DNA of 64,000 bases. Origin: SZUA-430 sp044220975 (GTDB taxonomy: Bacteria; Pseudomonadota; Alphaproteobacteria; Micropepsales; Micropepsaceae). The DNA lies in assembly GCA_044220975.1 (NCBI GenBank), contig JBGAPZ010000011.1, forward strand, positions 31,964 through 95,963, given 5' to 3'. The number at the start of each line of letters is the position of its first letter. Within the stretch, counting starts at the first letter, position 1. Positions 1-9,495 of this stretch are shown piece by piece. The translations under genes and the position numbers were made by a program. A model generated the notes under the pieces. The model worked only from the letters and a program-made list of their open reading frames with translations, ran no database searches and was not told the DNA's origin.

Positions 1-2
1 GG

Positions 3-428
3 CGCATTCCTGAGGACATGAAGTGGTTCAAGGCCCGCACCGAAGGCCGGCCAATGATCATGGGCCGCAAGACGTGGGAGAGTTTTCCGAAGCGGCCTCT
101 GCCCGGGCGGACGAATATCGTGATCACACGCGATGCGTCGTATACGGCCGATGGTGGTGTTGTCGTTACGTCGCTTGCTGCCGCGCTTGAGGTCGCCGCC
201 GGCGAGGCGCCTGAGGAAATCATGGTGATCGGCGGGGCGGAGATTTATCGGGCCTCGCTGCCGTTCGCGCGGCGCATTTATCTCACGAGCGTGCACGGCG
301 AGATTGAGGGCGACACCTATTTTCCCGCGCTTGATCGCGGCGACTGGGACGAGACGATCGTTGGCGTTTATCCCTCGTCAGAGACGAGGGCGGTCGGCTA
401 CAGTTTCATCATTCTGGATAAGAAATGA
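3..428 (+). CDS. folA: dihydrofolate reductase, 5'-truncated by window edge
   Basis: This is the C-terminal part of dihydrofolate reductase, which reduces dihydrofolate to tetrahydrofolate with NADPH in the cytoplasm. Visible family motifs are the NADPH-binding GRKTWES, the PLPGRTNIVITR strand and VIGGAEIY near the C-terminus. The frame is open to the window edge and reads RIPEDMKW before the first internal Met at 18, which matches the usual family sequence. The gene therefore starts upstream, and about 25-30 N-terminal residues are missing here. Its stop overlaps an in-frame ATG of the next gene (ATGA), but that gene probably starts at 443. Confidence 0.95.
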   Translation, partial: RIPEDMKWFKARTEGRPMIMGRKTWESFPKRPLPGRTNIVITRDASYTADGGVVVTSLAAALEVAAGEAPEEIMVIGGAEIYRASLPFARRIYLTSVHGEIEGDTYFPALDRGDWDETIVGVYPSSETRAVGYSFIILDKK

Positions 429-442
429 GAGGAAGCGCGCAG

Positions 443-1357
443 ATGTCCGTTCGCGAAATCGCCACTGGCTTGAAGTTTCCCGAAGGTCCGATCGCAATGC
501 CGGATGGCAGCATCGTGCTTGTCGAGATCGCGCGCGGGACGCTCACGCGCGTTTGGAACGGTAAGACTGAAGTGATCGCCACGCTTGGCGGCGGACCGAA
601 CGGCGCGGCGCTTGGGCCCGATGGTGCGGTCTATGTGACAAACAACGGCGGATTCGAGTGGCATGATCGCGGCGGGTTGCTGTTCCCCGGCGACCGGCCG
701 CACGACTATGAGACCGGACGCATCGAACGGGTCGATCTGAAGACGGGCAAGGTCGAGCGACTCTACGACAAATGTAGCGGATTGAAACTCAACGGGCCGA
801 ACGATCTCGTGTTCGACAAGAAGGGCGGTTTCTACTTTACCGATCTCGGCAAAGGATATGGACGGCTGCACGATCGCGGCGCGATCTACTACGCGACGCC
901 GGACGGCAAGCGGATCAAGGAACTGGTGTTTCCGATCGACATGCCGAACGGCTGCGGTTTGTCACCGGACGAGAAGACGCTCTATGCGGCACAGACCATG
1001 GTTGGGCGTTTGATGAAGTTCACGATCACGGCACCGGGCGAAGTGGCGCCGCCCGCTGGGCCGCTGCACGGCGAGCTCGTGTGCGGATTGCCTGGCCTAC
1101 AGCTGTTCGACTCGTTGGCGGTCGAGGCTAACGGGCGCGTATGCGTTGCGACGATCGGGTTTCCGACCGGTGGCATTACATCGATCGCGCCGGACGGTAC
1201 CTATGAGCAAACCTCGTTCGCCGATCCCTTGGTGACGAACATTTGCTTCGGCGGCAAGGACATGAAGACGGCTTACGTCTGTCTCTCATCGACCGGCAAG
1301 TTGGTCGAGACGCAATGGGCGCGACCGGGGTTGAAGCTCAACTATTCCGGCTGGTGA
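443..1357 (+). CDS. SMP-30/gluconolactonase/LRE family protein
   Basis: This is a six-bladed beta-propeller hydrolase of the SMP-30/gluconolactonase type, about 304 residues. Members open sugar lactones or similar esters using a divalent metal, but the substrate here cannot be read from sequence. Typical blade motifs are visible: FPEGPIAMPDGS near the start, LNGPNDLVFDKKGGFYFTDLG in the middle and PNGCGLSPDEKTLY later. I chose ATG 443 because GAGGAA lies about 9 nt upstream. The earlier in-frame ATG at 425 overlaps the folA stop and adds only MRGSAQ. Co-transcription with folA is likely. Confidence 0.85.
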   Translation: MSVREIATGLKFPEGPIAMPDGSIVLVEIARGTLTRVWNGKTEVIATLGGGPNGAALGPDGAVYVTNNGGFEWHDRGGLLFPGDRPHDYETGRIERVDLKTGKVERLYDKCSGLKLNGPNDLVFDKKGGFYFTDLGKGYGRLHDRGAIYYATPDGKRIKELVFPIDMPNGCGLSPDEKTLYAAQTMVGRLMKFTITAPGEVAPPAGPLHGELVCGLPGLQLFDSLAVEANGRVCVATIGFPTGGITSIAPDGTYEQTSFADPLVTNICFGGKDMKTAYVCLSSTGKLVETQWARPGLKLNYSGW

Positions 1358-1554
1358 AGGCGTTCAAATTTGCCGCATGATTTTTCGTTACGGGGACACG
1401 CGTGCGGTGAAGAACGCTTGCCCTGGTTGCACATTACGGAAATTTAGTGCGATGCGGCGCGCCTGACACTTGTAGCCGCTTGCTTGCCAGCGGCGTTACC
1501 CCTACAGCCGCGTTGTCCATTTCGGACTTGTGTAAACAGGTAGGGAAGAAACAT

Positions 1555-1917
1555 ATGAAGCGCATTCTTCTGGGCGTCGCCGCCCTTGCTTTGAGCACCT
1601 CGCTCGCGATCGCGGCCGACGATCCGATGGCTGGCCGTTACGGGAACACAACCACTGTAACGAACGCGAAGGGCGAAGTGACGAAGCTACACTACAATCA
1701 GGACGGTACGATGGCCGTCATCCTGCCCGACGGCACGAAGGCGACCGGCAAGTGGGTACTGAAGGATGGCAAACTCTGCGTGACTGCGGACGCCGGTCCG
1801 CAAAAAGGTCAAGAGCAGTGCAACCCGTTCTCCGGTCCGAAGAAGCCGGGCGACACCTGGGAAATCACGATGGCCGACGGCTCGAAGGCCAAGATCGCGC
1901 TCGTCGCTGGCCAATAG
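1555..1917 (+). CDS. small secreted protein of unknown function
   Basis: I do not recognise the family. The 120-residue product begins with a clear Sec signal peptide (MKRILLGVAALALSTSLAIA, cleavage expected after AIA-A) and continues as a short beta-rich domain with alternating Gly, Lys and Thr. It has two cysteines (CVTADA and EQCNP) that could form a disulfide in the periplasm. ATG 1555 is preferred because AGGGAAG lies just upstream and the signal peptide starts there; the longer open frame has no support. It is a single-gene unit with a strong intrinsic terminator 20 nt after the stop. Confidence 0.8.
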   Translation: MKRILLGVAALALSTSLAIAADDPMAGRYGNTTTVTNAKGEVTKLHYNQDGTMAVILPDGTKATGKWVLKDGKLCVTADAGPQKGQEQCNPFSGPKKPGDTWEITMADGSKAKIALVAGQ

Positions 1918-1936
1918 CTCGAGTGATCTGTTCCTC

Positions 1937-1969
1937 GGGCCGGCGTTCATTCGCCGGCCCTTTTTTTTT
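1937..1969 (+). terminator. Rho-independent terminator
   Basis: A perfect 9-bp stem, GGGCCGGCG/CGCCGGCCC (1937-1945 and 1952-1960), has a 6-nt loop and is followed by nine T residues. It ends the small secreted protein gene. The T-run touches the stop codon of the convergent apbC gene. Confidence 0.9.
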
Positions 1970-3063
1970 CATTCGATGACGATGCGAGGCGGTATACGCG
2001 TGTCGCCTGCGTCGAGTTTGACGCCAACGCGCTGCGCGAGTTCGACGAAGGCGCGAGCCTGTGGACCCTTTGGGTCGCGCGCCGTGATCGGGGTGCCGCC
2101 GTCGGAGGTCTCGCGGATAGCAATGTGAAGCGGGATCTCACCTAAGAAATCGGTTCCGAGCGTGGCCGCCGTCTCGCGTGCGCCACCGTGACCGAAGATG
2201 TGGCTTTCGTGGCCGCAGTTCGGGCAGAAGAACGTCGACATGTTTTCGACAATGCCGAAAACGGGCACGTGCGTCTTCTTGAACATCGCAAGGCCCTTGC
2301 GGGCGTCGATGAGCGCCACGTCTTGTGGCGTCGATACGATGATAGCTCCGGCGAGCGGCACGCGCTGGGCCAGAGTTAGCTGCGCATCGCCCGTACCGGG
2401 CGGCATGTCGACAACCAGCACGTCGAGCGGAGCCCATTCGACGTCGTAGATCAGTTGCGTCAGCGCAGTCATCACCATCGGTCCGCGCCAGATCATGGGT
2501 TGATCTTCGTCGATGAGCGAGCCGATCGAGATTGCCTTAAGGCCCCAAGCTTGCATCGGTTGGAGGATTTTGCCGTCCTTCGACTTGGGCTTGCCGGTCA
2601 GGCCAAGCATCCGAGGGATCGATGGGCCGTAGATGTCGGCGTCGAGCAGCCCAACTTTGCGGCCCAGTTGGTGCAGGGCGACCGCGAGGTTGACGGCGAC
2701 AGTCGACTTACCGACGCCGCCTTTGCCACTTGCCACCGCGATTACGGCCTTCACGCCCGGCGGCCCCTGGCGATCAGGCGCACCAGCACGACCGGCTTGC
2801 GGGGTTGCGGCAGGCTTGTGGGCGGTTAGGACTGCAGTCACAGAGCGCGCGCCCTTGAGCGCTAGGACCGCACTTTCGCAAGCGAGACGCAGCGGTTCTT
2901 TGGTGCGGCCCTCTTCGGGTGCAACCTCGAGTGCGAAAGAGATGTGCCCGTCTTTGACCTGCAACCCCTGGATCATCCCAAGTGCAACAACGTCCTTATT
3001 TCGTGCGGGATCGACGACCGACTTCAGTGCCGCCAGAACGTCGTCAGGCGTGAGGTTCGACAT
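1969..3063 (-). CDS. apbC: Mrp/ApbC-type iron-sulfur cluster carrier ATPase
   Basis: This is a P-loop NTPase of the Mrp/NBP35 family, about 364 residues, that carries and transfers Fe-S clusters in the cytoplasm. An N-terminal MIP18/DUF59 domain (about residues 1-90) is followed by the deviant Walker A GKGGVGKST, the switch DADIYGPSIP and a C-terminal CPNCGHE, whose CxxC bridges a cluster at the dimer interface. I used ATG 3063 because the DUF59 domain begins there (MSNLTPDD); an in-frame ATG at 3117 would add an unlikely basic extension. It is a monocistronic gene divergent from hflK. Confidence 0.92.
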   Translation of the reverse strand: MSNLTPDDVLAALKSVVDPARNKDVVALGMIQGLQVKDGHISFALEVAPEEGRTKEPLRLACESAVLALKGARSVTAVLTAHKPAATPQAGRAGAPDRQGPPGVKAVIAVASGKGGVGKSTVAVNLAVALHQLGRKVGLLDADIYGPSIPRMLGLTGKPKSKDGKILQPMQAWGLKAISIGSLIDEDQPMIWRGPMVMTALTQLIYDVEWAPLDVLVVDMPPGTGDAQLTLAQRVPLAGAIIVSTPQDVALIDARKGLAMFKKTHVPVFGIVENMSTFFCPNCGHESHIFGHGGARETAATLGTDFLGEIPLHIAIRETSDGGTPITARDPKGPQARAFVELAQRVGVKLDAGDTRIPPRIVIE

Positions 3064-3320
3064 TCGAAAAACTCTGTTGTTTCCTAGCCCTTGACGCGAT
3101 TTCGAGACGCTCCACATAGCAGGTTGATCGCGTTCTGCGATCTGTTGCGGTGACGCGTTGCGCGGGTGGGCATTAGGAACTTATAAACCCGGCCTAACGG
3201 TACATCCAATGTGGTGTGTTTCGCGTGATTCGTAAGGGATGTGTCCTTGTTTGCGTACGGTGAGTTTGATCGCCCGGCCGCCTTGGCACGACCCGTTTTC
3301 TGACGGGATGAGAGGACGGC

Positions 3321-4448
3321 ATGCCTTGGAACGATAATAAGGGCGGCGGCGGCGGATGGAATTCCGGTGGCGGCGGCCGTGGACCGTGGGGGCAAGGGCC
3401 CTCGAATGGCGGCGGCGGTGGCCGCGGCCCGAACATGCGCCCACCCGATCTCGATGAGGTCTTCAAGCGGGCGCGCGACTGGTTGAAGACGATGTTCCCG
3501 AACCAGCCCCCGGGCGGCATGATGCTCGCCGGGATTGGCGGCTTCATCCTATTGATGTGGGTATGGACCGGCATCTACGTCATTCAGCAGACCGAAGTCG
3601 GCGTCATCCTGCGTTTCGGCAAAGCGGTTGGTGTGCTTCAGCCGGGGCTTCATTGGCGCTTTCCGCAACCGATCGAAGTCGTGATCCGCCAAGACATTCG
3701 CCAGCGGCAAATTCATATCGGCTTCACCGAAGATCCCGATACGCGCGCCACGTCCAACGTTCCGGGCGAGAGCCTGATGTTGACCGGCGATGAAAATATC
3801 GTCGACACAGATTTCACGGTGCAATGGCGCGTTCGTGACGCGGCAGAGTTCAGCCTGAACGTCGCCGAGGGCGAGGAAAACGTGAAGGCCGTCGCCGAGA
3901 GCGCGATGCGCGAAGCGGCGGGTCAATCGCGCTACGATGTGATGCTGGCGCCCGGCCGTGCCGCAATCGAAACCCGCGTGCAACAAATCATGCAGGCGAC
4001 GCTGGATTTTTACAAAGCCGGTGTTTCGATCGAGCGCGTGAACATCCGTCAGGTTAACCCGCCGCCCCAGGTCTTGGACGCGGCGCGCGATGTGCAGGCT
4101 GCGCGTCAGGACAAAATTCGAAAGCGTAACGAGGCGGCGCGCTATCTCAATACGGTTGTTCCGAAGGCGCGCGGTGAAGCTTCGAAAATTGTTCAGGACG
4201 CAGAGGCTTACAAGCAACAGCAAATCACCGAGGCGACCGGTGAGGCGAAGCGGTTCATCTCGATCCTGGATCAGTATAAGAACGCGAAAGAGGTGACGCG
4301 CGAGCGCATGTTCCTCGAAACCATGCAGCGCGTCTTGGGCTCCACGAACAAGATCATCCTGCAGACCAACGGCAATGCGCCGGTGATGCCGTATCTGCCG
4401 CTGCCGGAGCTGCGGCGGACTCAGCCTGAGACGGGAGCAACGCCATGA
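3321..4448 (+). CDS. hflK: FtsH protease modulator HflK
   Basis: This is the HflK subunit of the HflKC complex, an SPFH/prohibitin-type membrane assembly that surrounds and restrains the FtsH protease. The 375-residue protein has a Gly/Pro/Asn-rich cytosolic N-terminus, one transmembrane segment around residues 70-92 (LAGIGGFILLMWVWTGIYVI), and then the SPFH domain and coiled-coil. The start ATG follows GAGAGGA. It overlaps hflC by ATGA, implying translational coupling, and the DegP-like protease lies directly downstream. This arrangement is common in alphaproteobacteria. Confidence 0.95.
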   Translation: MPWNDNKGGGGGWNSGGGGRGPWGQGPSNGGGGGRGPNMRPPDLDEVFKRARDWLKTMFPNQPPGGMMLAGIGGFILLMWVWTGIYVIQQTEVGVILRFGKAVGVLQPGLHWRFPQPIEVVIRQDIRQRQIHIGFTEDPDTRATSNVPGESLMLTGDENIVDTDFTVQWRVRDAAEFSLNVAEGEENVKAVAESAMREAAGQSRYDVMLAPGRAAIETRVQQIMQATLDFYKAGVSIERVNIRQVNPPPQVLDAARDVQAARQDKIRKRNEAARYLNTVVPKARGEASKIVQDAEAYKQQQITEATGEAKRFISILDQYKNAKEVTRERMFLETMQRVLGSTNKIILQTNGNAPVMPYLPLPELRRTQPETGATP

Positions 4449-5314
4449 ACCGCAATTCCGTCATCGGCCTTGCAATCGCAACCGTGCTTTTCCTCCTTTA
4501 TATGAGCGTGATCGTGGTCGATCAGCGCCAGCAGGCCGTCGTGTTGCAGTTCGGCGAACTCGCGCGCGAGCCAATTCGCGAGCCGGGCCTCGCCGTCATC
4601 ATTCCGTTTCTGCAAAACGTGCGCGTGTTCGACAAGCGCATCCTTCCGCTTGAGACCGAAGCCGAAGAAGTCATCATTTCGGAAAACAAGCGTATCGTCG
4701 TCGACTCGTTCGTACGCTACCGGATCTTCGACCCGGTCAAGTACATCCGCGCTGCGGCGAGCGACGAAGCGGCAAGGCAGCGGCTGATCTCGCTGTTGAA
4801 CTCCAGCTTACGCGGCGTCTTGGGTCAGCGCACCTTGCTGGACATGTTGTCGGGCGAGCGTGAGGAACTCATGCATTTGATCCGCGACTCGATGCAGAAA
4901 AGTTCGCGGGACCTCGGTATCGAAATTGTCGACGTGCGCATCCGGCGCGCCGACTTGCCGACGCAGAACCAAGAGTCGGTGTTCCAGCGCATGCAGGCCG
5001 AACGGAAGCAGGAAGCTGACAAATACCGCGCCGAGGGCGACGAAGAGGCTCAACAGATCACGTCGGGCGCCGACAAGCAGGTGACGATCATCCGCGCGGA
5101 CGCCACGCAGAAGTCCGATATCCTGCGCGGCGAAGGCGATGCCGAGCGCAACCGGATTCTGGGCGAGGCGTATGGTCGTGACTCGGAGTTCTTCCAGTTC
5201 TACCGGAGCTTGCGCGCGTACGAGGGGGCCTTGAGCGGCAACAACACCACGATGGTGATCACTCCGGACAGCCCGTTCTTCAAATACTTCCGCAAAGGAC
5301 AGACCGGGCGCTGA
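4445..5314 (+). CDS. hflC: FtsH protease modulator HflC
   Basis: This is the HflC partner of HflK, 289 residues. An N-terminal transmembrane helix (residues 5-25, VIGLAIATVLFLLYMSVIVV) is followed by an SPFH domain and a long charged Ala/Glu-rich helix (ERKQEADKYRAEGDEEAQQI) typical of the family. The start codon overlaps the hflK stop as ATGA, so equal expression of the pair is likely. The length is normal and nothing is missing. Confidence 0.95.
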   Translation: MNRNSVIGLAIATVLFLLYMSVIVVDQRQQAVVLQFGELAREPIREPGLAVIIPFLQNVRVFDKRILPLETEAEEVIISENKRIVVDSFVRYRIFDPVKYIRAAASDEAARQRLISLLNSSLRGVLGQRTLLDMLSGEREELMHLIRDSMQKSSRDLGIEIVDVRIRRADLPTQNQESVFQRMQAERKQEADKYRAEGDEEAQQITSGADKQVTIIRADATQKSDILRGEGDAERNRILGEAYGRDSEFFQFYRSLRAYEGALSGNNTTMVITPDSPFFKYFRKGQTGR

Positions 5315-5364
5315 TCGTCGTCCTCGTAAACTCATTCTTTACCACGCGGCGTCGATCACTTGAT

Positions 5365-5388
5365 CGGCGCCGTTTGCGTTCGGCGCCG
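5365..5388 (+). terminator. hairpin after hflC, weak terminator candidate
   Basis: Two copies of the self-complementary octamer CGGCGCCG (5365-5372 and 5381-5388) can pair around an 8-nt loop and are followed by TTT. The short T-run makes this at best a weak terminator between hflC and the protease gene. Confidence 0.4.
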
Positions 5389-5405
5389 TTTCCGCGAGGG
5401 GTCGC

Positions 5406-6443
5406 TTGGTCAGATATTTTTTCGCCTTGGTGGCGATGCTGTGGTTTGCCGGCGGCCAGGCTTTTGCGAAGCCGGTCCCGGACGGATTTTCCGCGCTCGT
5501 TGAGAAGCTGTCACCGGGTGTCGTGAACATCGCGACCGAGCGGTCCGGCGAGACCGCTGACGCCAAGAACGGCATTGCGCCGTCGCCGTCGGCTTGGGAC
5601 GGGCAGATGACGCGCGAAGCCGGCGAGCGGAGCGGTCGATCGTTGGGCTCGGGTTTTGTGATCGATTCGACTGGGCTGATCGTGACGAACAATCACGTCA
5701 TCGAAGGCGCCAAGGAGATCTATGTCGCGCTGCAGAACGGGCGACGCCTGAAGGCGACTGTCGCCGGGCGTGACGCGAAGACCGACATCGCGCTTTTGCG
5801 CGTGCAGCCAACGAAGCCCCTCGTGGCCCTTTCGTTCGGCAATTCAGATGAGGCGAAGGCTGGCGACTGGGTGCTTGCGATCGGCAATCCGTTCGGGCTG
5901 GGCGGTAGTGTGTCGGCCGGCATTATCAGTGCGCGCAACCGGCAACTCGATGCCGAGCTCTACGACGACTTCATACAGACAGACGCCGCGATCAATCGCG
6001 GGAACTCCGGTGGGCCGTTGTTCGATATGGGCGGCAAGGTCGTGGGCGTGAATTCGGCAATGCTCTCGCCATCCGGCGGATCGATCGGGATCGGGTTTGC
6101 TATTCCTTCAAACACGGTTGCCACGATAGTGGCGCAGTTGCGCCAGCATGGGCGGGTACAGCGCGGATGGATCGGCGCGAACGTCGACGATCTGGACGAC
6201 GAAGGCGCCGGAGTCCGCGTCGAGCATGTGACACCAGGAGGCCCCGCTGCAGCCGCTGGGCTCAAGGTTGGAGACGTGGTCCGGCGGATCAATGCCACGC
6301 CTGTAAAGGACTCACGCATGATGCAAAGGCTGGTGGTGGAGGCGCCGGTGGGTCAGGTGCTGGCGTTTGACCTGGCCCGCGGGGGGCGAACGGTTGCGGC
6401 GAGCGTCCTGGTCGCGCGCCGGAAAGAAAACGGCACGCGCTGA
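5406..6443 (+). CDS. DegP/DegS-like periplasmic serine protease with one PDZ domain
   Basis: This is an HtrA-type trypsin-fold protease for periplasmic protein quality control. A signal peptide or anchor (residues 1-21, ending AFA) precedes the protease domain. The catalytic triad is visible as H97 (TNNHVIEG), D127 (KTDIALLRV) and S201 (NRGNSGGP). One PDZ domain spans roughly residues 245-335, so the layout is DegS/DegQ-like rather than two-PDZ DegP. The likely start is TTG at 5406, preceded by GAGGGG, which keeps the signal peptide. Its place after hflKC suggests joint service in envelope proteostasis. Confidence 0.9.
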   Translation: MVRYFFALVAMLWFAGGQAFAKPVPDGFSALVEKLSPGVVNIATERSGETADAKNGIAPSPSAWDGQMTREAGERSGRSLGSGFVIDSTGLIVTNNHVIEGAKEIYVALQNGRRLKATVAGRDAKTDIALLRVQPTKPLVALSFGNSDEAKAGDWVLAIGNPFGLGGSVSAGIISARNRQLDAELYDDFIQTDAAINRGNSGGPLFDMGGKVVGVNSAMLSPSGGSIGIGFAIPSNTVATIVAQLRQHGRVQRGWIGANVDDLDDEGAGVRVEHVTPGGPAAAAGLKVGDVVRRINATPVKDSRMMQRLVVEAPVGQVLAFDLARGGRTVAASVLVARRKENGTR

Positions 6444-6592
6444 GAGGCATTTCGCACATGCGGAATCGAGGGTTTGTCAGGGTTGCAAGGGCTTAATTTT
6501 CTTTCGTTTTTCTGCCGTTGAAGGCATAGGGGGCCCTCAATATAGTCCGCCGCACTTTGGCGCCCTGCGTCGCGCCGGGGAGGAACCTTCGC

Positions 6593-7009
6593 ATGGGTGT
6601 GTCGTTACCCGCTGACTACCGGCCGTCGGACGACGAGCCCTTCATGAACGAACGCCAGCGCGAGTATTTCCGGCAGCGCTTGCTGAAATGGAAGGACGAC
6701 ATCCTTCGCGAGTCGAAGGAGACGCTGCAGACGTTGGCCAGCGACTCCGTTCCGCATGCCGATTTGGCCGACCGCGCTTCAAGCGAGGCGGAGCGTGCGA
6801 ACGAACTTCGTGCGCGCGACCGGCAGCGCAAGCTGATTTCCAAGATCGACTCTGCTCTCAGGCGAATTGAGGAAGGCACGTACGGGTTCTGCGAAGATAC
6901 GGGCGATCCCATCAGTCTGCGCCGGCTTGAGGCGCGGCCGATTGCGACGCTGAGCATCGAAGCGCAGGAGCGGCACGAACGGCGCGAGAAGGTCTATCGC
7001 GACGATTGA
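6593..7009 (+). CDS. dksA: RNA polymerase-binding transcription factor DksA
   Basis: DksA inserts its coiled-coil into the RNA polymerase secondary channel and works with ppGpp in the stringent response. The 138-residue protein shows the family signature PADYRPSDDEPFMNERQR, the coiled-coil region and the C-terminal globule ending RHERREKVYRDD. Of the four zinc-finger cysteines only one remains (YGFCEDTGD); the second pair is replaced (PIATLSIEA). This is usual for alphaproteobacterial DksA. ATG 6593 is supported by GAGGAA about 10 nt upstream, so the earlier in-frame ATG is unlikely. Confidence 0.93.
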   Translation: MGVSLPADYRPSDDEPFMNERQREYFRQRLLKWKDDILRESKETLQTLASDSVPHADLADRASSEAERANELRARDRQRKLISKIDSALRRIEEGTYGFCEDTGDPISLRRLEARPIATLSIEAQERHERREKVYRDD

Positions 7010-7015
7010 GTATGG

Positions 7016-7894
7016 CTAGACGCTGTGCTGGAAGTCCAAACCCAAATCCAAGCACTTGGCCGAGTGCGTAATCGCACCTGAAGAGATGATGTCGACGCCG
7101 GTGGCAGCGATGGCAGCGATCGTTTCGGCGGTGACGTTGCCCGAGGCTTCGAGGATGGCGCGGCCGGCCGTTCGCTCGACGGCTCTGCGCAGTTGGTCCG
7201 GCTTCATGTTGTCGAGCAGGATCGAATTCGCACCGAGTTCTAGTGCCTTGTCGAGCTGATCCAGGCTGTCGACCTCGACTTCGATGTGGACCATGTGGCC
7301 GGCATGGGCGCGGGCCGCTTTGATCGCGTTCGCGATACCGCCTGCCGCCACGATGTGGTTGTCCTTAATCAGGATGCCATCGTCGAGACCGAAGCGATGG
7401 TTGTGGCCACCTCCGCAGCGGACGGCGTATTTTTCGAACGCGCGCAGGCCTGGCGTGGTCTTGCGGGTGCACACCACGCGCGCCTTCGTGCCCTCGCAGA
7501 GCTTCGCGAGCGTGGCCGTTGCAGTCGCGATGCCGGAGAGGCGGCCTAAGAAGTTTAGAGCGACGCGTTCACCAGTGAGTATCGGTCGTGCCGGACCATC
7601 CACAATTGCGACCACGTCGCCGCGGGCGACTTCGCAACCGTCTGGCGCGCGGACCGCGATCTTGATTACTGGGTCCATCAGGCGGAACGCCGTCAGTGCG
7701 AAGTCCAGGCCCGCGATGCGGCCAGGTTCGCGTGCGGCGATGATGCCATGCGCGGTAGCGTGGGCCGGAATTGTCGCTTGCGTGGTGAGGTCGCCCGCAC
7801 GGCCAAAGTCTTCCAGCAGCGCAGCGCGGACCGCGGGCTCGATCAGCAGAGGCGATAGCGGCTCGACGGCGACGACGGGCGTCTTCGGGGTCAT
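7016..7894 (-). CDS. nadC: nicotinate-nucleotide pyrophosphorylase (carboxylating)
   Basis: NadC, also called quinolinate phosphoribosyltransferase, converts quinolinate and PRPP to nicotinate mononucleotide, the third step of de novo NAD synthesis. The 292-residue protein carries the family motifs TRKTTPGLRAFEKYAV, GGGHNHRFGLDDGILIKDNH and VDIISSGAITHS. The true start is ATG 7894, which overlaps the nadB stop (ATGA). The longer open frame upstream is only read-through of nadB in another frame. It is the third gene of the nadABC operon. Confidence 0.95.
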   Translation of the reverse strand: MTPKTPVVAVEPLSPLLIEPAVRAALLEDFGRAGDLTTQATIPAHATAHGIIAAREPGRIAGLDFALTAFRLMDPVIKIAVRAPDGCEVARGDVVAIVDGPARPILTGERVALNFLGRLSGIATATATLAKLCEGTKARVVCTRKTTPGLRAFEKYAVRCGGGHNHRFGLDDGILIKDNHIVAAGGIANAIKAARAHAGHMVHIEVEVDSLDQLDKALELGANSILLDNMKPDQLRRAVERTAGRAILEASGNVTAETIAAIAATGVDIISSGAITHSAKCLDLGLDFQHSV

Positions 7895-9492
7895 CTGACC
7901 GCCTTGAGTTGTGCTGACGCTTTGGTTTCCTGCACGGCGAGAGCGATGGTAGCTCGGATTTCGGCCAGCGTAACGAACGTGCGTTTGGCTTGGGCCGGAT
8001 CGGCCGTTGGATAGTCGCTGCGGAAGTGGCCGCCGCGGCTTTCGGTGCGGTTCAAGGCTGCGCCTGCGATTAAGCTTGCGGTTGCCGCCATGTTGCGAAG
8101 GTCCGGATCGGCGGCGTTGGTCTTTTCCAGTTGAGCGATGATGCCAAGAGCGTTGATGAGGTCGGTCGCGTTGCGTTCGAGGCCGACGTTCAACGTCATG
8201 GTCATGCGGAGCTTCGTGACGGCGGGACCGTTCGCGGGTGCGCCAGCCGCGGGTGGCGTCAGATGGTCGGGCTCGGCCTGGTGGCGGTGTACGATGCGCT
8301 CGACGTCGGTTGCCGCTCTGGCACCGAAGACGATTGCCTCGAGCAGCGAGTTCGAGGCGAGGCGGTTTGCGCCGTGAGCGCCAGTCGAGGCGCACTCGCC
8401 GATGGCCCAAAGGCCTTCGAGGCTCGTGCGGGCATGCTCGTCAACAGCGATGCCACCCATGTGATAGTGCGCGGCGGGGGCGACCGGGATGGGCTGCACG
8501 CGCGGGTCGATGCCGGCCGACATGCAGTACTCGAACACGGTTGGGAACGCTTCGGGGAAGCGTGCGCCGATCGCGTCGCGCGTGTCGAGGAAGACTTTGC
8601 GGCCTGCTTTGATCTCACGAAAGATTCCACGGGCGACGACGTCGCGCGGCGCGAGCTCGGCGTCTTTATGAGCGGCGAACATGAACCGCTCACCACGGTC
8701 GTTCAGCAGGACTGCGCCTTCGCCGCGCAACGCTTCGGTCGCAAGCGGCGCGGGGTCGCGGCCGAGCGCGATTGCGGTCGGGTGGAACTGCACGAACTCC
8801 GGGTCGGCAATAATTGCGCCGGCGCGGGCGGCCATGCCGACGCCTTGGCCACGCGCTTGCGGTGGGTTTGTGGTGACTTCGTAGAGGCCGCCGACGCCGC
8901 CGAGCGCGAAGATCGTCGCGTCCGCGCGGATCAGCACAGGCGACGACTTGTCGGCGACCGGGTGCGCGTAGACGCCGACGACGCGTCCGCCTTGGGTTGC
9001 GAGATCGAAGGCGACCAAGCCTTCGACGACGCGGATGCGCGGCTCATTCTTCACGGCCTTTATTAGCGACGCCATGATCGCAGCACCGGCGCGGTCGCCC
9101 GCGACACGCACGATGCGGTTCATCCCGTGCGCGGCTTCGCGGCCAAGAACGAAATTGCCCTTGGCGTCGCGGTCGAACGGCACGCCGAGGCGGGCGAGGT
9201 CTTCGATGCGCGGCGCGGCCTCAGTTGCGATGAGGCGCGCGATCTTCGGGTCGACGATGCCGGCGCCTGCGGTTTCGGTGTCGAGGGCGTGGAGTTCGGC
9301 GCTGTCGTCTGAGCCCAGCGCAGCGGCGATGCCGCCTTGCGCCCAAGTCGAAGATGCGCCGGAGCCCAATGAGGCTGCAGCGAGCACAGTCACTGGGCCT
9401 TTTATCTTGAGGGCAGTGAAAAGTCCTGCCAGACCCGCGCCGACGATCAGAACGCCGCCAGAGTCGATCACGTTGTCGGTGCGGCGCGTCAT
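7891..9492 (-). CDS. nadB: L-aspartate oxidase
   Basis: NadB oxidises L-aspartate to iminoaspartate, the substrate of NadA. The 533-residue flavoprotein shows the FAD dinucleotide fold near the N-terminus (VLIVGAGLAGLFTAL), SGASSTWAQGGIAAAL, and the C-terminal FAD loop GANRLASNSLLEAIVFG. It lies between nadA (3-nt gap) and nadC (4-nt overlap), so the three genes form one operon read from the promoter near 10.6 kb. Confidence 0.95.
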   Translation of the reverse strand: MTRRTDNVIDSGGVLIVGAGLAGLFTALKIKGPVTVLAAASLGSGASSTWAQGGIAAALGSDDSAELHALDTETAGAGIVDPKIARLIATEAAPRIEDLARLGVPFDRDAKGNFVLGREAAHGMNRIVRVAGDRAGAAIMASLIKAVKNEPRIRVVEGLVAFDLATQGGRVVGVYAHPVADKSSPVLIRADATIFALGGVGGLYEVTTNPPQARGQGVGMAARAGAIIADPEFVQFHPTAIALGRDPAPLATEALRGEGAVLLNDRGERFMFAAHKDAELAPRDVVARGIFREIKAGRKVFLDTRDAIGARFPEAFPTVFEYCMSAGIDPRVQPIPVAPAAHYHMGGIAVDEHARTSLEGLWAIGECASTGAHGANRLASNSLLEAIVFGARAATDVERIVHRHQAEPDHLTPPAAGAPANGPAVTKLRMTMTLNVGLERNATDLINALGIIAQLEKTNAADPDLRNMAATASLIAGAALNRTESRGGHFRSDYPTADPAQAKRTFVTLAEIRATIALAVQETKASAQLKAVR

Positions 9493-9495
9493 CGC